NCBI GenBank assembly: GCA_027924585.1 | Contig: BSBM01000199.1 | Location: 10,613,001 to 10,677,000, forward strand | Reading direction: 5' to 3' | Source of the DNA: Larix kaempferi | Lineage: Eukaryota > Streptophyta > Pinopsida > Pinales > Pinaceae | Length of the DNA: 64,000 nucleotides | Shown: positions 22,053 to 33,300 of the stretch, piece by piece | Position numbering within the stretch: position 1 is the first letter of the stretch | Layout of the letters: each line of letters opens with the position of its first letter | Notes under the pieces: generated by a model | What the model was told of the DNA's origin: nothing | Databases searched by the model: none | Seen by the model: the letters and a program-made list of their open reading frames with translations, nothing else | Translations under genes and position numbers: made by a program

Positions 22053-22761
22053 GGTATTTTAAAATAATCCAAATTTTGTCTGAAGATAGGAGAGCCATGT
22101 CGAACTCCACTAAAACCCTATCTATCCTCATCTTCACACCAAAGAAAGCATTCTTGTCAACCCTCACAAATTTTCCCACCGTAGTTTCCAGCCCTATGAG
22201 GATATTTTCCATCCATAACTCAATCGAAAAGCCCAGAATAAGCAACCACATGTGTCTTCTCCCATGTTTTTCCTATAAAGGGTCAAAAGAAACATGCCAA
22301 TGCTTCAATAAAATGGAACCCTCCTTAAACAACTGGGTACCTTCTATAATTTTTGGAATGTGGTCAAGATTCGGGAAGATGAAAATTAGCCAGCAATTTA
22401 CCAAAAATTTAACCCTAGGAAAAAACCCCACCAGAGGAGCCCAATGCTTGTTAACCCAATCCAATATTTTGTTCCTAGTCCCCGCCATATACTCCAATAT
22501 TCCAACAACTACTCTATTGGCCAACACCTCAACTCTTTCTAGGTTTGTATCAGCATTGATGTTATATGTGTCCAATCCTCCTCTCTCTTTCACGACCTTT
22601 TGTTTCCTCCTAAGTATAGCTTTCAACCTGCTGCAAGATCTCCCCCTCTCCTTGAAATCACTACCCCAGATCTGTCCATCCTGCACATCCTACACATATG
22701 GGCTACCAAAATGTCTTCCACCCTCCACAAACGTATAAGAAGTAAAGTTTTGTGGATCCAT
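22053..22761 (-). pseudogene. LINE ORF1, N-terminal part
   Basis: The frame starts at the ATG 22761-22759 (MDPQNFTSYTF...). It is interrupted by a TAG about 24 codons in and another stop near 22270. The segment with 'ILDWVNKHWAPL', 'WLIFIFPNLDHIPKI' and 'VGKFVRVDKNAF' matches the pattern of the DUF4283 domain typical of plant LINE ORF1 proteins, which bind the element RNA. At 22053 the frame is cut by the LTR element and continues in phase at 16771, so the insertion hit a coding region. The same early stop is present in the duplicate copy near 33.9 kb, so it predates the duplication. Confidence 0.8.
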
Positions 22762-23217
22762 AACTAATTACCCAAAATAACATTTGAAGTACCGGTGACA
22801 ACCGACACCTCTCCAAGGGGGCTCGACCACCAAGATATTTTAGGAAATATTAAATAATGATAACCCCAAAATGAACCATTTAATAGGGGTAAAGAAACTA
22901 CTAAGCCCAAATTAACCGAAGCTAAAAACTAAGATCCAAAAAGTAAGAAATTATCTGCAGAAACCCTAACTAATTGACTAAAAGTAGTAGCAGGAGAAAT
23001 TCCCACTTTTTTAATCCTTGGTTGGTACTGAACTGATAAAAAAGACCAGTTTGACTCCAATCCCCACTATATACCATCAATCAATCAGTCAAATTTTGCA
23101 GCTAATCCACCAAAACCCCAAAAAACCTGATCTGTCGGCAATCTCCATCCTGAAACTTTTCCTACAAAGAGAAGGCCTAGTTTTAGAAGATTGTTAAAAA
23201 AATCCATCATTCATTTA

Positions 23218-24341
23218 GTTTCCTTTACCTGAAAAGACGATTCCATTTCATTAAAAAAAAAATCCTTCGATTTTACTTATATTTCATTGAATACCTCTTA
23301 CCACCCAACTATATATTATGTTACAATTGCTCTTTTTGATAATGCAAAACCGTTCGCATTGAATGACATAAAAGCATTGAAATAACTTAAATATGCATTA
23401 AAGTTGTTCCATGCAATGACTTTCAAAATGAGGATGAGTTCGTGAAACTATAATAAATATTTATAAGTTGAAAATTGGATTTTATTTCAAATTTTAAAAA
23501 AAAATTTATATTTCAAATTAAAAAAAAATATCTCTTTTAAAATTTTAATATATATAAATAGGTTTGATAAAATATTAATAAGCAATGTAAGTGGGATGAT
23601 TATACAATATGAGTCAAAGCATTTCTTGATAGGTCTTGAATAAAATATGACAGAGGTAGACTACAGAGCAAAAAGGTTCGCTCACACAGATAGGAATGGT
23701 GCAAAACCGATTCAATTAATTACTGAAAACTAAGTACAATAAATAGTTGTTCCACTTTCAAACAAACCGAAGATTAGATCATACAAACCAAGATCTAAAA
23801 CCACTCGCTTCCAAACTTAATGAATGCACATCAACCCAATCTCAACTATCAAGCCTAATATTTTGACATTATATCTAACATTCCCCCTTAATGGAGAAAT
23901 AGTTTTTCTACAAAACCTAAGGGTGGGCACACAAATTTTCTCCCCAAAACCATTGCAATGGGGTCGTGCTAGAAGAGAAACAATGAAGACACACACACAC
24001 CTAACTAAGACGTGCACGTTGTTAGCATGTATGCGCCCAAGGGTGTGCACACACTCATGTTAAACCAAATAAAAAAAGGGAGCAAAACACAGTCTATCTC
24101 ATTTCCAATCGGCCACGCTTCATTCACTCGGCGCATACGCAGAGTAAGAGACCACCCCACTCATCCATTGCACTCAAGAATTCCATCAATCCATCTAGCG
24201 AGTGATCATCCATTGGATTGGATAGGTCAAATCATTTTTTTGTCATTTTATAGATTTTTTTATTGTTTATTAAATTTTTAATAATTCCCCAATTAGTAAA
24301 ATAATAGAAAAAATTCCAATTGCAGATTCTAAACCTATACA
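23218..24341. other. LINE flank with a possible Copia polypurine tract/LTR start (minus)
   Basis: On the minus strand 'ccattaagggggaa' (23893-23881) is followed by TGTTAGATATAATGTC from 23880, the usual order of a Copia polypurine tract and 3' LTR. A TATA-like 'tatttatatatatt' lies about 320 nt further on. The far LTR end and any pol remnant were not found. Upstream (24000-24340) is the 5' flank of the unknown gene's truncated first exon. The duplicate (34456-35609) shows the same features. Confidence 0.35.
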
Positions 24342-24860
24342 ATGAATGATCAAAATGTTAACATGGATTTCGGTGGAACACAAGAAAACACAAATATTGG
24401 AAGCAATGAAAACCCTCAACAAAATCGAAATGCCCAACAAAATCAAAACCCCCAACAAAATTTTGACCAAGATGACTTGAACCATTACCTAAATGAAATG
24501 AGAGTGTGCACTGGAGAATTAAGAAACACAGGAGAACCATCTCGAGTGTCCCTTTTGACCTCAAATGAGAGCTCAATTGACTCCCTCATCCATGCACATC
24601 GCAACTCTGAATATAGAGCTAGGATGCAGGAGTATTATTCTACAGGCATTTCCAAGGTGGAAATAAAAGCATTGAATATTACAAAGTCCCAATTAGATAG
24701 TATGTTCACTAATCCAAGAACACAACAACCACCAGACATTAGAAAGACACCTATCTACATGGATTGGTATCATTTCAAACCATGGAGGGACAACTGGATG
24801 CAGAGGTGGTTCATGCTTTACGATAAATATCCCTGCAATTGTCAATTAAGGAAACACTAA
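24342..24860 (+). pseudogene. Truncated copy of the first exon of the unknown six-exon gene
   Basis: It starts MNDQNVNMDFGGTQENTN and matches the product at 35610 closely, including 'DDLNHYLNEMRV', 'SSIDSLIHAH' and 'ALNITKSQLDSMF'. It lacks about seven residues after 'HAHR' and ends in the duplication joint, where the frame runs into LTR sequence for a few codons and stops. Only about 165 of some 324 first-exon codons remain, so it is a dead partial copy. Confidence 0.85.
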
Positions 24861-26225
24861 CGACTGTCAAAACAAGTGCTCATTAGAGGGTGTCATCACT
24901 ATCTCAATACTGAATGTATCTCCAAAGAATAAAGTCCAAGCTCTTGAGCTTCCGGATGTCATGCTAAGCATCAAGGAGTAAACATTGAGTTTCAAGCATT
25001 AAACATCTAAGGGCAACGTCTATGGGTTGGAGGATGTACATTACACGTGGATGAGTGCTTCAAACCCCTCAACAAATTCATTTTAAGCAGAAACGTCATC
25101 AATTCATGCCAGTATCATGAAGATCATAAGCTTCAGAATCAACTTACTTTGATATAGGAATTTTAATGTGGATATTGCTAATATTAAGCTACGAGCAGCC
25201 ATAATTCAGCGTGATTATGGAGTTTTCGATTCTGCTTGGAAAGCTCAATATTTGAGTTTGTTTTGGTGAAGAAGGGTTCTCCACAACCCCAAATTATTCC
25301 ATTTGGTACTGTAGAAGCTACACATACAACTCACAATTTGCATCTTGATTTCCAGAGAAGTTGGTATCCAATCAAGTAAAGTGGAGCTTGTTGAATTCAT
25401 ATTTCTTTAGTTGTCCAAATTGTAACACATCTTAGTAGGTCACATGATATTTCCCTTATTTCATTCTTCTCATCCTTGGTGGAAAAGTATTTTGCAAATG
25501 CAAATAGTTGGATGAATGACTTACACATGGCATCGTAATTGTATGATGGAAATGTCCAGGGAGTAATAAGTCTTCCAAGAATTCTAAATGCTACAGGAAA
25601 GACAGATGAAAATAGATCAAATGATGATAGCAGAATCATAGAGGCAAGCATTGGAACGCTTATTCATGTCCAGCTTCTTTATCATATGCATATTTTCCTA
25701 AGTATCCATGATTATTGTGATTATTTTTATCCAATGGAAGTAGTGTTAATCAATGGCATAATATTCGATCCTTTGGATGACCAAGTCAGATGTGAATCAT
25801 TTTATAATCAAAGAGGATCGAACTCCTTCAATGCTTTAGGGATTAGTAGCTCTATATATTGCAAAGGAGAATCGGTAATCAGAATACCCAACAGTTACAT
25901 ATTTTGGGGGTGATTGGTGGTGAAATCAGGGGTCAAGAACTTATTCCTAATTTGAAGGATCGATTCAGCATTCTCAATAAGCTGTTCCATATTTTTAGGA
26001 AACCAAATCAGAAATGGTAGGGGATTTTCAACATTCCATACTTCTGGCAGTTAGTTCTAGATTGTATTTTTTTTTTAATTTTAGATAGTTTTTGTTTCTT
26101 CGAATTAGTGGTAGTTGATTGATGTAATTTTATATAAAATAGATGGTTTGTAATGAAGGAGAGGGAGTTCTAATCGAGAGGCTGAGAGTGCAATAGGAAT
26201 ATTTAGAGATCAAACTGCTATTTTT
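24836..26225 (+). repeat. Third LTR copy, 5'-truncated (part 1)
   Basis: This sequence matches LTR positions from 'caattgtcaattaagg' onward (compare 16848 and 20314). It lacks the first ~75 bp because it starts at the duplication joint. It ends at the TTTTT target site of the Copia insertion. It carries the decayed LTR frame (25512-25913). Confidence 0.9.
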
Positions 26226-26826
26226 TTTTTGAGATATTGTAACTTCTAAGAAAATTGTACTTGAAGGGATGTACCTTATTATTCCAGATATGTTTCATTC
26301 CTTCGATGGGACTTTGTTGTATATCTAGAGATGTTTATTCCTCCATGGAGATTGTGGTAACTTGGGTCATTAGAATTTCATAGTGGGGGTCGGCCCTGTA
26401 TGTGTCATGTGGGTTAAAGGGTCATTAGACCACCCTAGAGGGGTTGGCCCAGTCAGAATCATGTAAAGTGGTTAAGTTGGGGCCGACCTAGTTGTGTAAA
26501 AGACAAGTCGGAGTTGTGTATAAATAGAGGAGGTGTGTTCCTCATTTAACACACATTCTACTCACTTGTGAGTGGCGCATAGGTGAGAGAGAGATCTACT
26601 ATGGAGAAGAAGGAGCTCATGTTTGGGATTACATCTTTTGTATTTGTTGGTCATCTATATTGAGGAAGCTTTGCTGGGTTTTCTACCCCATGAGGGTTTC
26701 CCAAGATAAATCTGTCTCTTGTGTTTATGTTGTGCTTGTTGTTCTTTTAGTGATCCTGTATATGCTATTGTTTTGAAATGGAATGTAATGCTGATATTTT
26801 CTGTATTAGCATATTAAATCTTAACA
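26226..26826 (+). repeat. 5' LTR of the deleted Copia element
   Basis: It ends ...TTAAATCTTAACA and includes a TATAAATA box at 26519-26526. The first bases merge with a T run (expected TGTTGA, seen tttttga), so the exact start is uncertain by a base or two. Confidence 0.88.
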
Positions 26827-27900
26827 TGGTTTCAGAGCTATCCTAAAGGAAGGCAATGTATGGCACTTACGACACTTGCTTCGCTTGCGACAATTTGAAG
26901 GTTAGGATTTTACATAGAAAAAACCAGTCATCGTGGAACTTTCTCTGTAAATCCATTTTGGTGAAGGTTTAGGATCATAGAAGTTTACAGGTTGTAGATA
27001 AAATCCCCATGTACCTTTTGTCAAAATTAGAACTTCTAATTCATTGTACTTTGTGAGATATGATCAGTACAAGTTAGGGTTTCTGCCTCTTCCAGATCTT
27101 AGTCATAAACAGGTGACCTAGGAAGAAAGGTCACACCTTGGGCTAGGAAGCTCCACATGAAATTTCATAAAATTTGACAGGTAGGGCACAGACTATAGTT
27201 TCTTAGGTAATTTTTTCAGAGGCCGAAGCTTAACCAGTGACATGTGGCACGTCATACTAGTTCACTCTCCTATTTTATCCCATAAACTGGTCACATTGTG
27301 ACACTTCGCATAAATCTCTCTTAGAGAATCCAATTGAGGTCAAACCTATGGGGTTGGACAGACGACAAGTTAGGCTACCACAGGCCAAAGTTTCAGAACC
27401 TGTGGATTCGTAATCTTAGAGATGTACTAGAAACAATCAGGTGGATATTTCTGTCAAAACATAATTGATTTTTGAGCACCTTCATTCTTGGATCGTCACT
27501 GCTGTGGGAAATTAGGGTTTCAAAGAAAGTTGGAATTCTTGGAATATGAGTCCATGGCTGTATGCTACTCATCAAAATCGAAATTTAGAGACCAACATCA
27601 TTTTTTTTGGAGTGGCAGAAGGCCGACCTTGATCAAACCCCAGTTCGAGATCCTGTCCAGAAGATCTAGAACTTTCAAAGTCAATTTTGAGGGGTCAAAT
27701 TTTGCAGTTTTCAAAATTGAAGTATACCATCGTGATCAGCTCAGCAAGGAGCATCTTTCCATCCACTCAGAAGCTTGAAATTCAATGTTTGAATTTTTAC
27801 GGTTTCTCTGAGAAACCCTAATCCAGCTCGAGATCCAGTTTCAGAAAATCAAAGTGGATTGGGTTAAAGGCAATCCTGACAAGTATGACTTGAGTAAATA
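26827..27900 (+). other. Primer site and long untranslated leader of the Copia element
   Basis: The leader resembles that of the 59189 element: 'gctcagcaaggagcat..tccatccactcagaag' and 'gagaaaccctaatccag' have clear counterparts near 60200-60290. An open frame at 27488-27778 lies inside it but is probably chance. Confidence 0.7.
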
Positions 27901-29090
27901 CAGGTATGTTCTGAAATCTGATTCTTGATTAAGTTCATAATATGTTTGTCTTCATGTTAGTACAATTATGATTGTTTGAAAATGAATGCTTGTGAGTGAT
28001 AGAAGACATTCATTGATTATGGTTATATGATTGTATTAATGCACCATATGGTGTTGTATGAGGATGATGTTGTCTGCTAACAAGATACAAGTACATCAAA
28101 GGAAGACAAATCAAGTTCTATGACCATGATGACATGAAGACAAAGACTCATCCATGTTATTTGACCACATAGAATCTCTACTTACAAGGTATGTATGACT
28201 TTGTTATACTATGCTTAACTTATGAGATATGCAGGTTCTGGCACAACGTCTCTAAATCATTAAAGAAAACAAAGAAGATATTGTTTGGGTATGTTAGACA
28301 TAACTAAGCATGTATACTAATCTAGGTATGTTTTCCTATGTCAAAGTTAGAATCCTAATTTGTGTTAGGATCTTAGATGAGTATACCTATGTACGAAATG
28401 ATCATGACCATACATACTTAAGATTATTTAGAATCATAATGTTTTGAAAATATTAAGGCTATACTAATGAATGTATGATTATGTATGAGATCATGATGAT
28501 GACACTAGTGCACACTTAAGCATGCATAGTGGTCCAGGATGGATAGAAGTTCAAAGACATATAATCATGAAGGAAAAATAGAGATCAAGCAGGAGGCAAA
28601 CACAAAAGCATAAAAGATAAGTATTTAAGTTGTTATTTGAATCTATGAATAGTTAATGATATTGCTTATAATAGTTGTATGCATATTTGTATTCCTAGAA
28701 TATATCATGCAGAGTGTAAGCATTCATATAGCATTGAACATTATACTACTAATATGCATATGATGGGTAAGTTGGACAAACATTCCATTGTTGTTTATCT
28801 AGAATGAAACCTCTTTGCTGACATGTTGAGAGTTGTGCACACTCTTGATAGTATGTTCCGGTAGAGATGGAAAGCATCTAGATAACCACTATATGCATAC
28901 AGGATTTGGAAAAGTGTTGTGCCAAAATATTGGTCAAGATAGTTGCATAACCATGTGAATCATATTTGTATGCATAATAGGTTATCATGTGAAAATGATT
29001 TGATGATTATGAAGTATTACTAATCATGTAATTAACTTTGATTTGTAGGAAAGATCATGAAGAATGATGAACACCGAACAAGTGATGGAT
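27901..29090 (+). other. 1.2-kb interior segment replacing gag/protease/integrase, with splice-like motifs
   Basis: Where gag should begin, the element carries DNA without retroviral motifs. It contains good splice-site strings: 'tacag|gtatgttc' (near 27902), 'tacaag|gtatgtat' (near 28189), 'atatgcag|gttctgg' (near 28232) and 'tttgtag|gaaag' (near 29048). It could be captured host gene sequence or an old insertion. No protein could be read confidently. Confidence 0.4.
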
Positions 29091-30551
29091 GTTCAACAAG
29101 AAGACTCACAAATCAAACATACTATAGAAGGCTCGTGGCTAAAAGATTCTCTTAGAAAGAGGAAGAGGATCGTGACGAGATGTTTGCTCCAAGTGGCTAG
29201 ATAGAACCATTCTCTTAATGGTGTAATTGAAGAAGAAGTTTGAATCAGGCTCTGTACGGGTACCCAGGATCGATAGTCATTTGATGAGCTTAATGGGTGA
29301 TGCGGATTTCAACCTTTGCTACAAGGTTGAAGATGGTCTCTATATATAGATGAAATTCTTCTCTTAGATAGATGGAAGAAGGAACTCACCACAGAGTTTG
29401 AATGATCTTCAGGCTCATATCAGTAGACCCATCTGACGAGAGATGGCACAGATAGATATGTAGAAGATCACTCAATGCAGAGTGTGAATGATGTTTAGTT
29501 ACAGAGGGAGAATTGATAGATTCTTGACAAGATTGGGCTTTACCAAAAGTAAAGCTGATCCATTATGGATGATGAACCTGACATACTATTACTATATGTG
29601 GATGATCTATTTCTGACAGGGAATGAGAAACAGATCATGGAAAGCAAGAAGAATATGGCTACAGAATTGAAGATGAAAGATCTTAGATTGATGCATTACT
29701 TCCTAGGTCTGGAAGTATGGCAAGGCCCATAAGGAATATTTCTCAACCAGGGAAAGTATGCTGTGGAAATCTTGCAAAGATTTGATATGTTGGAATGTAC
29801 AACCATGCCCACTCTCATGAGTTCCAACTTGATGGTGTTAGCGGATGACTTATCAGATTTAGTGGATGTAACTCTGTCCATGCAAATTATTGGGTCATTG
29901 ATGTATCTGACGAATACCGAGCGAGATATATGCTTTGCTGTGAACGCCTTGAGTCATTATCTAGTAGAACCTAGATGTGTTCACCTAATAGATGCAAAGC
30001 ATGTGAAGAGGTACCTAAAGGGTACGATAGAATTTGGTCTATGTTATCTTGGAGATCATGACTTCAGATTGTATGGCTACATAGATGCTGATTGGGTAGG
30101 AAGTGTATCAGACAGGAAGAGTACATCGGGTGGATGTTATTGTCTAGGATCTGCCATGATCTCGTGGTTTAGCAAGAAGCAGTCTAGTGTGGCTCTCAAC
30201 ACAGCTGAAGCGGAATATATAGCTGCTTGCTCTGCTAGTTGTGAAGCAATATGGCTTCGGAAGTTGTTATCAGGATTGTTTGACTTAGAAATGGACCCCA
30301 CTGTGATCTTGTGTCACAACCAGAGTTGTATCAATATGACAGAGAATTTGGTGTTCCATGATAAGTCAAAGCATATAGAGATCTGATATTTCTATATACG
30401 GGATATGGTGTAGAAAGGAGCTATCAAGCTCGAATATGTGGGCACTGATGAACAAGTTGTTGATGTGTTGACCAAACCTCTGTCTTAAGTAAAGTTTGAG
30501 TATTTTCGAGACAAGCTTGGTGTCGTTCAGAAGGACCCTCCTCGAAAGGGT
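29091..30551 (+). pseudogene. Copia reverse transcriptase end and RNase H
   Basis: The first ~450 bp hold scrambled RT scraps (for example 'NGVIEEEV' near 29217). From 29595 a single frame reads 'YVDDLFLTGNEKQIMESKKN' with the catalytic Asp pair and 'LMHYFLGLEVW'. It then continues into RNase H with 'YGYIDADWVGSVSDRKSTSG' (Asp), 'VALNTAEAEYIAACSASCEA' (Glu) and 'HNQSCINM'. The end is 'VVDVLTKPLS' and 'FRDKLGVVQKDPPRKGE', the usual Copia tail. Stops occur near 29728, 30384 and 30486. It cannot make a functional polymerase. Confidence 0.88.
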
Positions 30552-30900
30552 GAGTGATATGGTCAATGATGATATTTGGATACTGGTATCGATGTGTGTA
30601 TTTGTATCGATGATGAGATTGCCTATATCGACGATAAGGTCGATGATGAGGATACATGTATTGATGAGGATATTGTATCGTTGATGTGGATACTGTATTG
30701 ATGAGGATACTGTATCATTGATGTGGATACTATATTGATGAGGATACTGTATCGTTGACGAGGATACTTGTATCGATGATGAGGATACATGATGAGGTTA
30801 CCTGTCTCGATGATGAGGTCGATGATATCAACGATAAGGTTGATAAGTGGTCCTTAGACTTCATCTAAGTGTATGATAGGACTGCATCGTTCCTAAACGT
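30552..30900 (+). repeat. Minisatellite 1: 'gatgaggatactgtatcgtt' type
   Basis: Short irregular units of 'gatgaggatac(t)gtatcg(a/t)tgatg' recur about ten times. This is the first of three repeat blocks between RNase H and the 3' LTR. Confidence 0.75.
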
Positions 30901-31600
30901 TTGGTTCAAAATATATGTGATGGGGATTTTATCATCCCGAAACCACTGGTTCAAAATATACATGATGGGGATTGCATCATCCCAAAACCACTAGTTCAAA
31001 ATGTACGTGAAGGGACTGTATCATCCCCGGACTTCGGTCCCTGAATTGATTCGTAGACAATTGTCTTCGAGAATATGGTCCCTAGTGGATGAGAGGGGAT
31101 TGTATCATCCCCAGACTTCGGTCCTTGAATTGATCTGCAGACTTATGTCTCTGTGGTCCCTAGTGGACGAGAGGGGATTGTATTGTCCCCGAATTTCGGT
31201 CCCTGAATTGATCCGTAGAATTATGTCTCCGTGGTCCCTAGTGGATGAGAGGGGATTGTATCGTCCCCCGACTTCGGTCCCTGAATTGATCCGTAGACTT
31301 ATGTCTCCATGGTCCCTAGTGGACGAGAGGGGATTGTATCATCCTCGGACTTCACTCCCTGAATTGATCCGCAAACTTATGTCTCTGTGGTCCCTAGTGT
31401 ACGAGAGGGGATTGTATCGTCCTTGTACTTCAGTCCCTGAATTGATCCATAGACTTATGTCTCAGTGGTCCCTAGTGGACGTGAGGGGATTGTGTCATTC
31501 CCAGACTTTTGTCCTTGAATTGATCCATAGACATATGTCTTCAAAAAGGAGGTCCTTAGACTCTGTCTAAGTTGGCGAGTGGATTGCATCATCCCTAGAC
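30901..31600 (+). repeat. Minisatellite 2: 78-bp repeat, about seven copies, open in one frame
   Basis: The 'gagaggggattgtat' start of the unit lies at 31091, 31169 and 31247 and continues with the same 78-bp period. In the plus frame from 31001 to 31570 each unit encodes 26 residues of the form 'RGLYxPxTSVPELIRRLMS' then 'WSLVDE', with no stop in 189 codons. Upstream are three shorter units containing 'ttcaaaatatatgtgatggg' (30905-31010). Whether it is translated is unknown. It sits in the 3' untranslated part of the Copia element. Confidence 0.85.
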
Positions 31601-31669
31601 ATGCTATGATTTCTTAAATGGATCATGTGTATTACAGGGTATGCTGCTATTGTGCTATTGATCGAGAGG

Positions 31670-32150
31670 ATCCAGTTGATGATGATGATGCTCATCGTGT
31701 GATGATGATGATTTTGATCATGTGATGACGATGCTATTGATCGTGATTATCTAGATGATGATGTTGTTGATCGTAATGGTCTAGATGACGATGATGTTGA
31801 TCATGATGATCTAGATGATGATGTTGCTGATCGTGATGGTCTAGATGATGATGCTGCTGATCGTGATGGTCTAGATGATGATGCTGCTGATCGTGATGGT
31901 CTCGATGATGATGTTGATTGTGATGGTCTAGACGATGATGCTACTAATTTTGATGGTCTAGATGACGATGATGTTGATCGCAAGGATCCAATTGATGTTG
32001 TTACAATGTTGATTGAGATCCAGAGATCCAGATGATGTTGTTGATCGCGAGGATCCAATTGATGTTGTTACGATGTTGATCGAGATCGAGAGATCCAGAT
32101 GATGTTGTTGATCTGAGGATCTGATGATGATGTTGTTGTAGCTGTTCAGG
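31670..32150 (+). repeat. Minisatellite 3: 'gctgatcgtgatggtctaga' 30-bp repeat
   Basis: Units of about 30 bp (gct gat cgt gat ggt cta gat gat gat) repeat with small variants, followed by longer units around 'ggatccaattgatgttgtta'. On the minus strand they give Ser/Arg-rich 'SSSRPSRSAA' peptides, which I take as a by-product. Confidence 0.85.
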
Positions 32151-32351
32151 TGCTACAGAAGATGAAGACTAAGTACTGAAGATGTTGATGTTCTAGCATT
32201 GAATATGTTGAAGATGTTCCAGTAACTACTTGAGTTACTAATGATGTATAAAGAAAGCTTCCAATGATTTATAGTTGTATCATGTATGATGTAGTTGATG
32301 ACTCCTTGCTCGTGCAGATGTTGTTATAATATCCTTCTCGTTAAGGGGGAG

Positions 32352-32946
32352 TGTTGAAATATTGTAACTTCTAAGAATATTATATTGTGTACCTTATTAT
32401 TCTGAAGATGTTTCATTCCTCCAATGGGACTTTGTTGTATATCCAGAGATGTTTATTCCTCCATAGATATTGTGGTAACTTGGGTTATTAGACTTCCCTA
32501 GTGGGGGTCGGCCCTGTATGTGTCATGTGGGTTAAAGGGTTATTAGACCACCCTAGAGGGGTTGGCCCAGTCAGCATTAAGTAAAGTTGTTAAGTTGGGG
32601 GCAACCTAGTTGTGTAAAAGACAAGTCGGAGTTGTGTATAAATAGAGGAGGTGTGTTCCTCATTTAACACACATTCTACTCACTTGTGAGTGGTGCATAG
32701 GTGAGAGAGAGATCTACTATGGAGGAGAAGGAGCTCATGTTTGGGATTACATCTTTTGTGATTGATGGTCATATATATTGAGGAAGCTTTGCTGGGTTTT
32801 CTACCCCATGAGGGTTTCCTAGGATAAATCTATGTCTCTTTTGTTTATGTTGTGCTTGTTGTTCTTTCAGTGATCCTGTATATGTTATTGTTGTGAAATG
32901 GAATGTAATGCTGATATTTTCTGTCTTAGCATATTAAATCTAAACA
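32352..32946 (+). repeat. 3' LTR of the deleted Copia element
   Basis: It starts TGTTGAAATATTG right after the purine tract 'ttaagggggag', has a TATAAATA box at 32637-32644, and ends TCTAAACA. It is followed by TTTTT, the target-site copy, and the resumed LTR of the gag-only element. Confidence 0.92.
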
Positions 32947-33300
32947 TTTTTCATATACAGGCATGTATTACATTTTCAGTTTGTTTCAAGAATTCTTTGA
33001 AGTGATTGCTTTCGAGATGAACCTGTTTGTTTCATGCTCTTTGAGCGTATTTGTTTAATGATTTACATGTTCATTTGATATGGAAAACATGACTTATGTT
33101 TCTGAAAGTTCATACTCGTATTCTTTCATTCAAGTCTGTCATGTTTATGCATACACTGTCTTATTAAATGATACATATAACTTGGTCTCTATACTATTAT
33201 GCATTCAATAGTTTATACACCTAAACCTACATCAAATAGTTTTTATAGATTCACTAGCCATGCTCCTTCTGCAGTCAAGGAGCATCTTTTAGTGATAACA
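32947..33300 (+). repeat. Third LTR copy (part 2)
   Basis: It continues the LTR interrupted at 26225 ('ttttt|catatacaggcatgtatta', compare 21694-21720) and ends in GTGATAACA at 33300, directly before LINE sequence. Confidence 0.9.

Larger units (their letters stand above)
11500..23204 (-). mobile_element. Full-length L1-type LINE (non-LTR retrotransposon), split by a nested LTR element
   Basis: The element reads on the minus strand from 23204 to 11500. It is flanked by a 13-bp target-site duplication 'catcattcattta' at 11487-11499 and 23205-23217. Its 3' end carries a poly(A) tail (12 T on the plus strand, 11501-11512). Without the nested element (16772-22052 plus one target-site copy) it is about 6.4 kb, normal for a plant L1. 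The order is 5' leader, ORF1 (DUF4283-like region and CCHC knuckle), then ORF2 with endonuclease, reverse transcriptase, zf-RVT and RNase H. Stops and frameshifts in every domain make it inactive. The 13-bp duplication is perfect. Confidence 0.92.
20314..24835. repeat. 4.5-kb tandem segmental duplication, first copy
   Basis: This segment (most of the 3' LTR, the LINE 5' part, its flank and the first exon of the unknown gene) recurs in the same orientation at 24836-36115. The second copy is about the same length (about 4.56 kb) once the Copia insertion is removed. The joint at 24835/24836 fuses exon sequence '...gataaatatccctg' to LTR-internal 'caattgtcaattaagg'. The corresponding exon in copy two reads 'ccatgcaataat', leaving 'caat' as shared microhomology. 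Confidence 0.92.
26226..32946 (+). mobile_element. Internally deleted Copia element with long 3' repeat region
   Basis: Flanking LTRs of about 600 bp (26226-26826 and 32352-32946) and a TTTTT target-site duplication place this element inside the duplicated LTR. The primer site TGGTTTCAGAGC (26827-26838) is one base from the initiator tRNA-Met type. The polypurine tract 'aaggggga' precedes the 3' LTR. Only a decayed RT end and the RNase H remain of pol; gag, protease and integrase are absent. 1.8 kb of minisatellite-rich DNA separates RNase H from the 3' LTR. LTR and leader sequence show it is the same family as the element at 59189. Confidence 0.92.

Noticed and set aside
22076-22738. 220-codon plus-strand frame opposite LINE ORF1
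   Set aside because: The minus strand has the DUF4283 pattern and is continuous with the zinc knuckle; the plus frame is its shadow.
27488-27778. 96-codon open frame as a gene
   Set aside because: It lies in the Copia leader, which has no such frame in the sister element at 59802-60362.
31801-32058. Minus-strand Ser/Arg-rich frame, like an SR protein
   Set aside because: By-product of a 30-bp minisatellite; the opposite strand gives an equally repetitive peptide.
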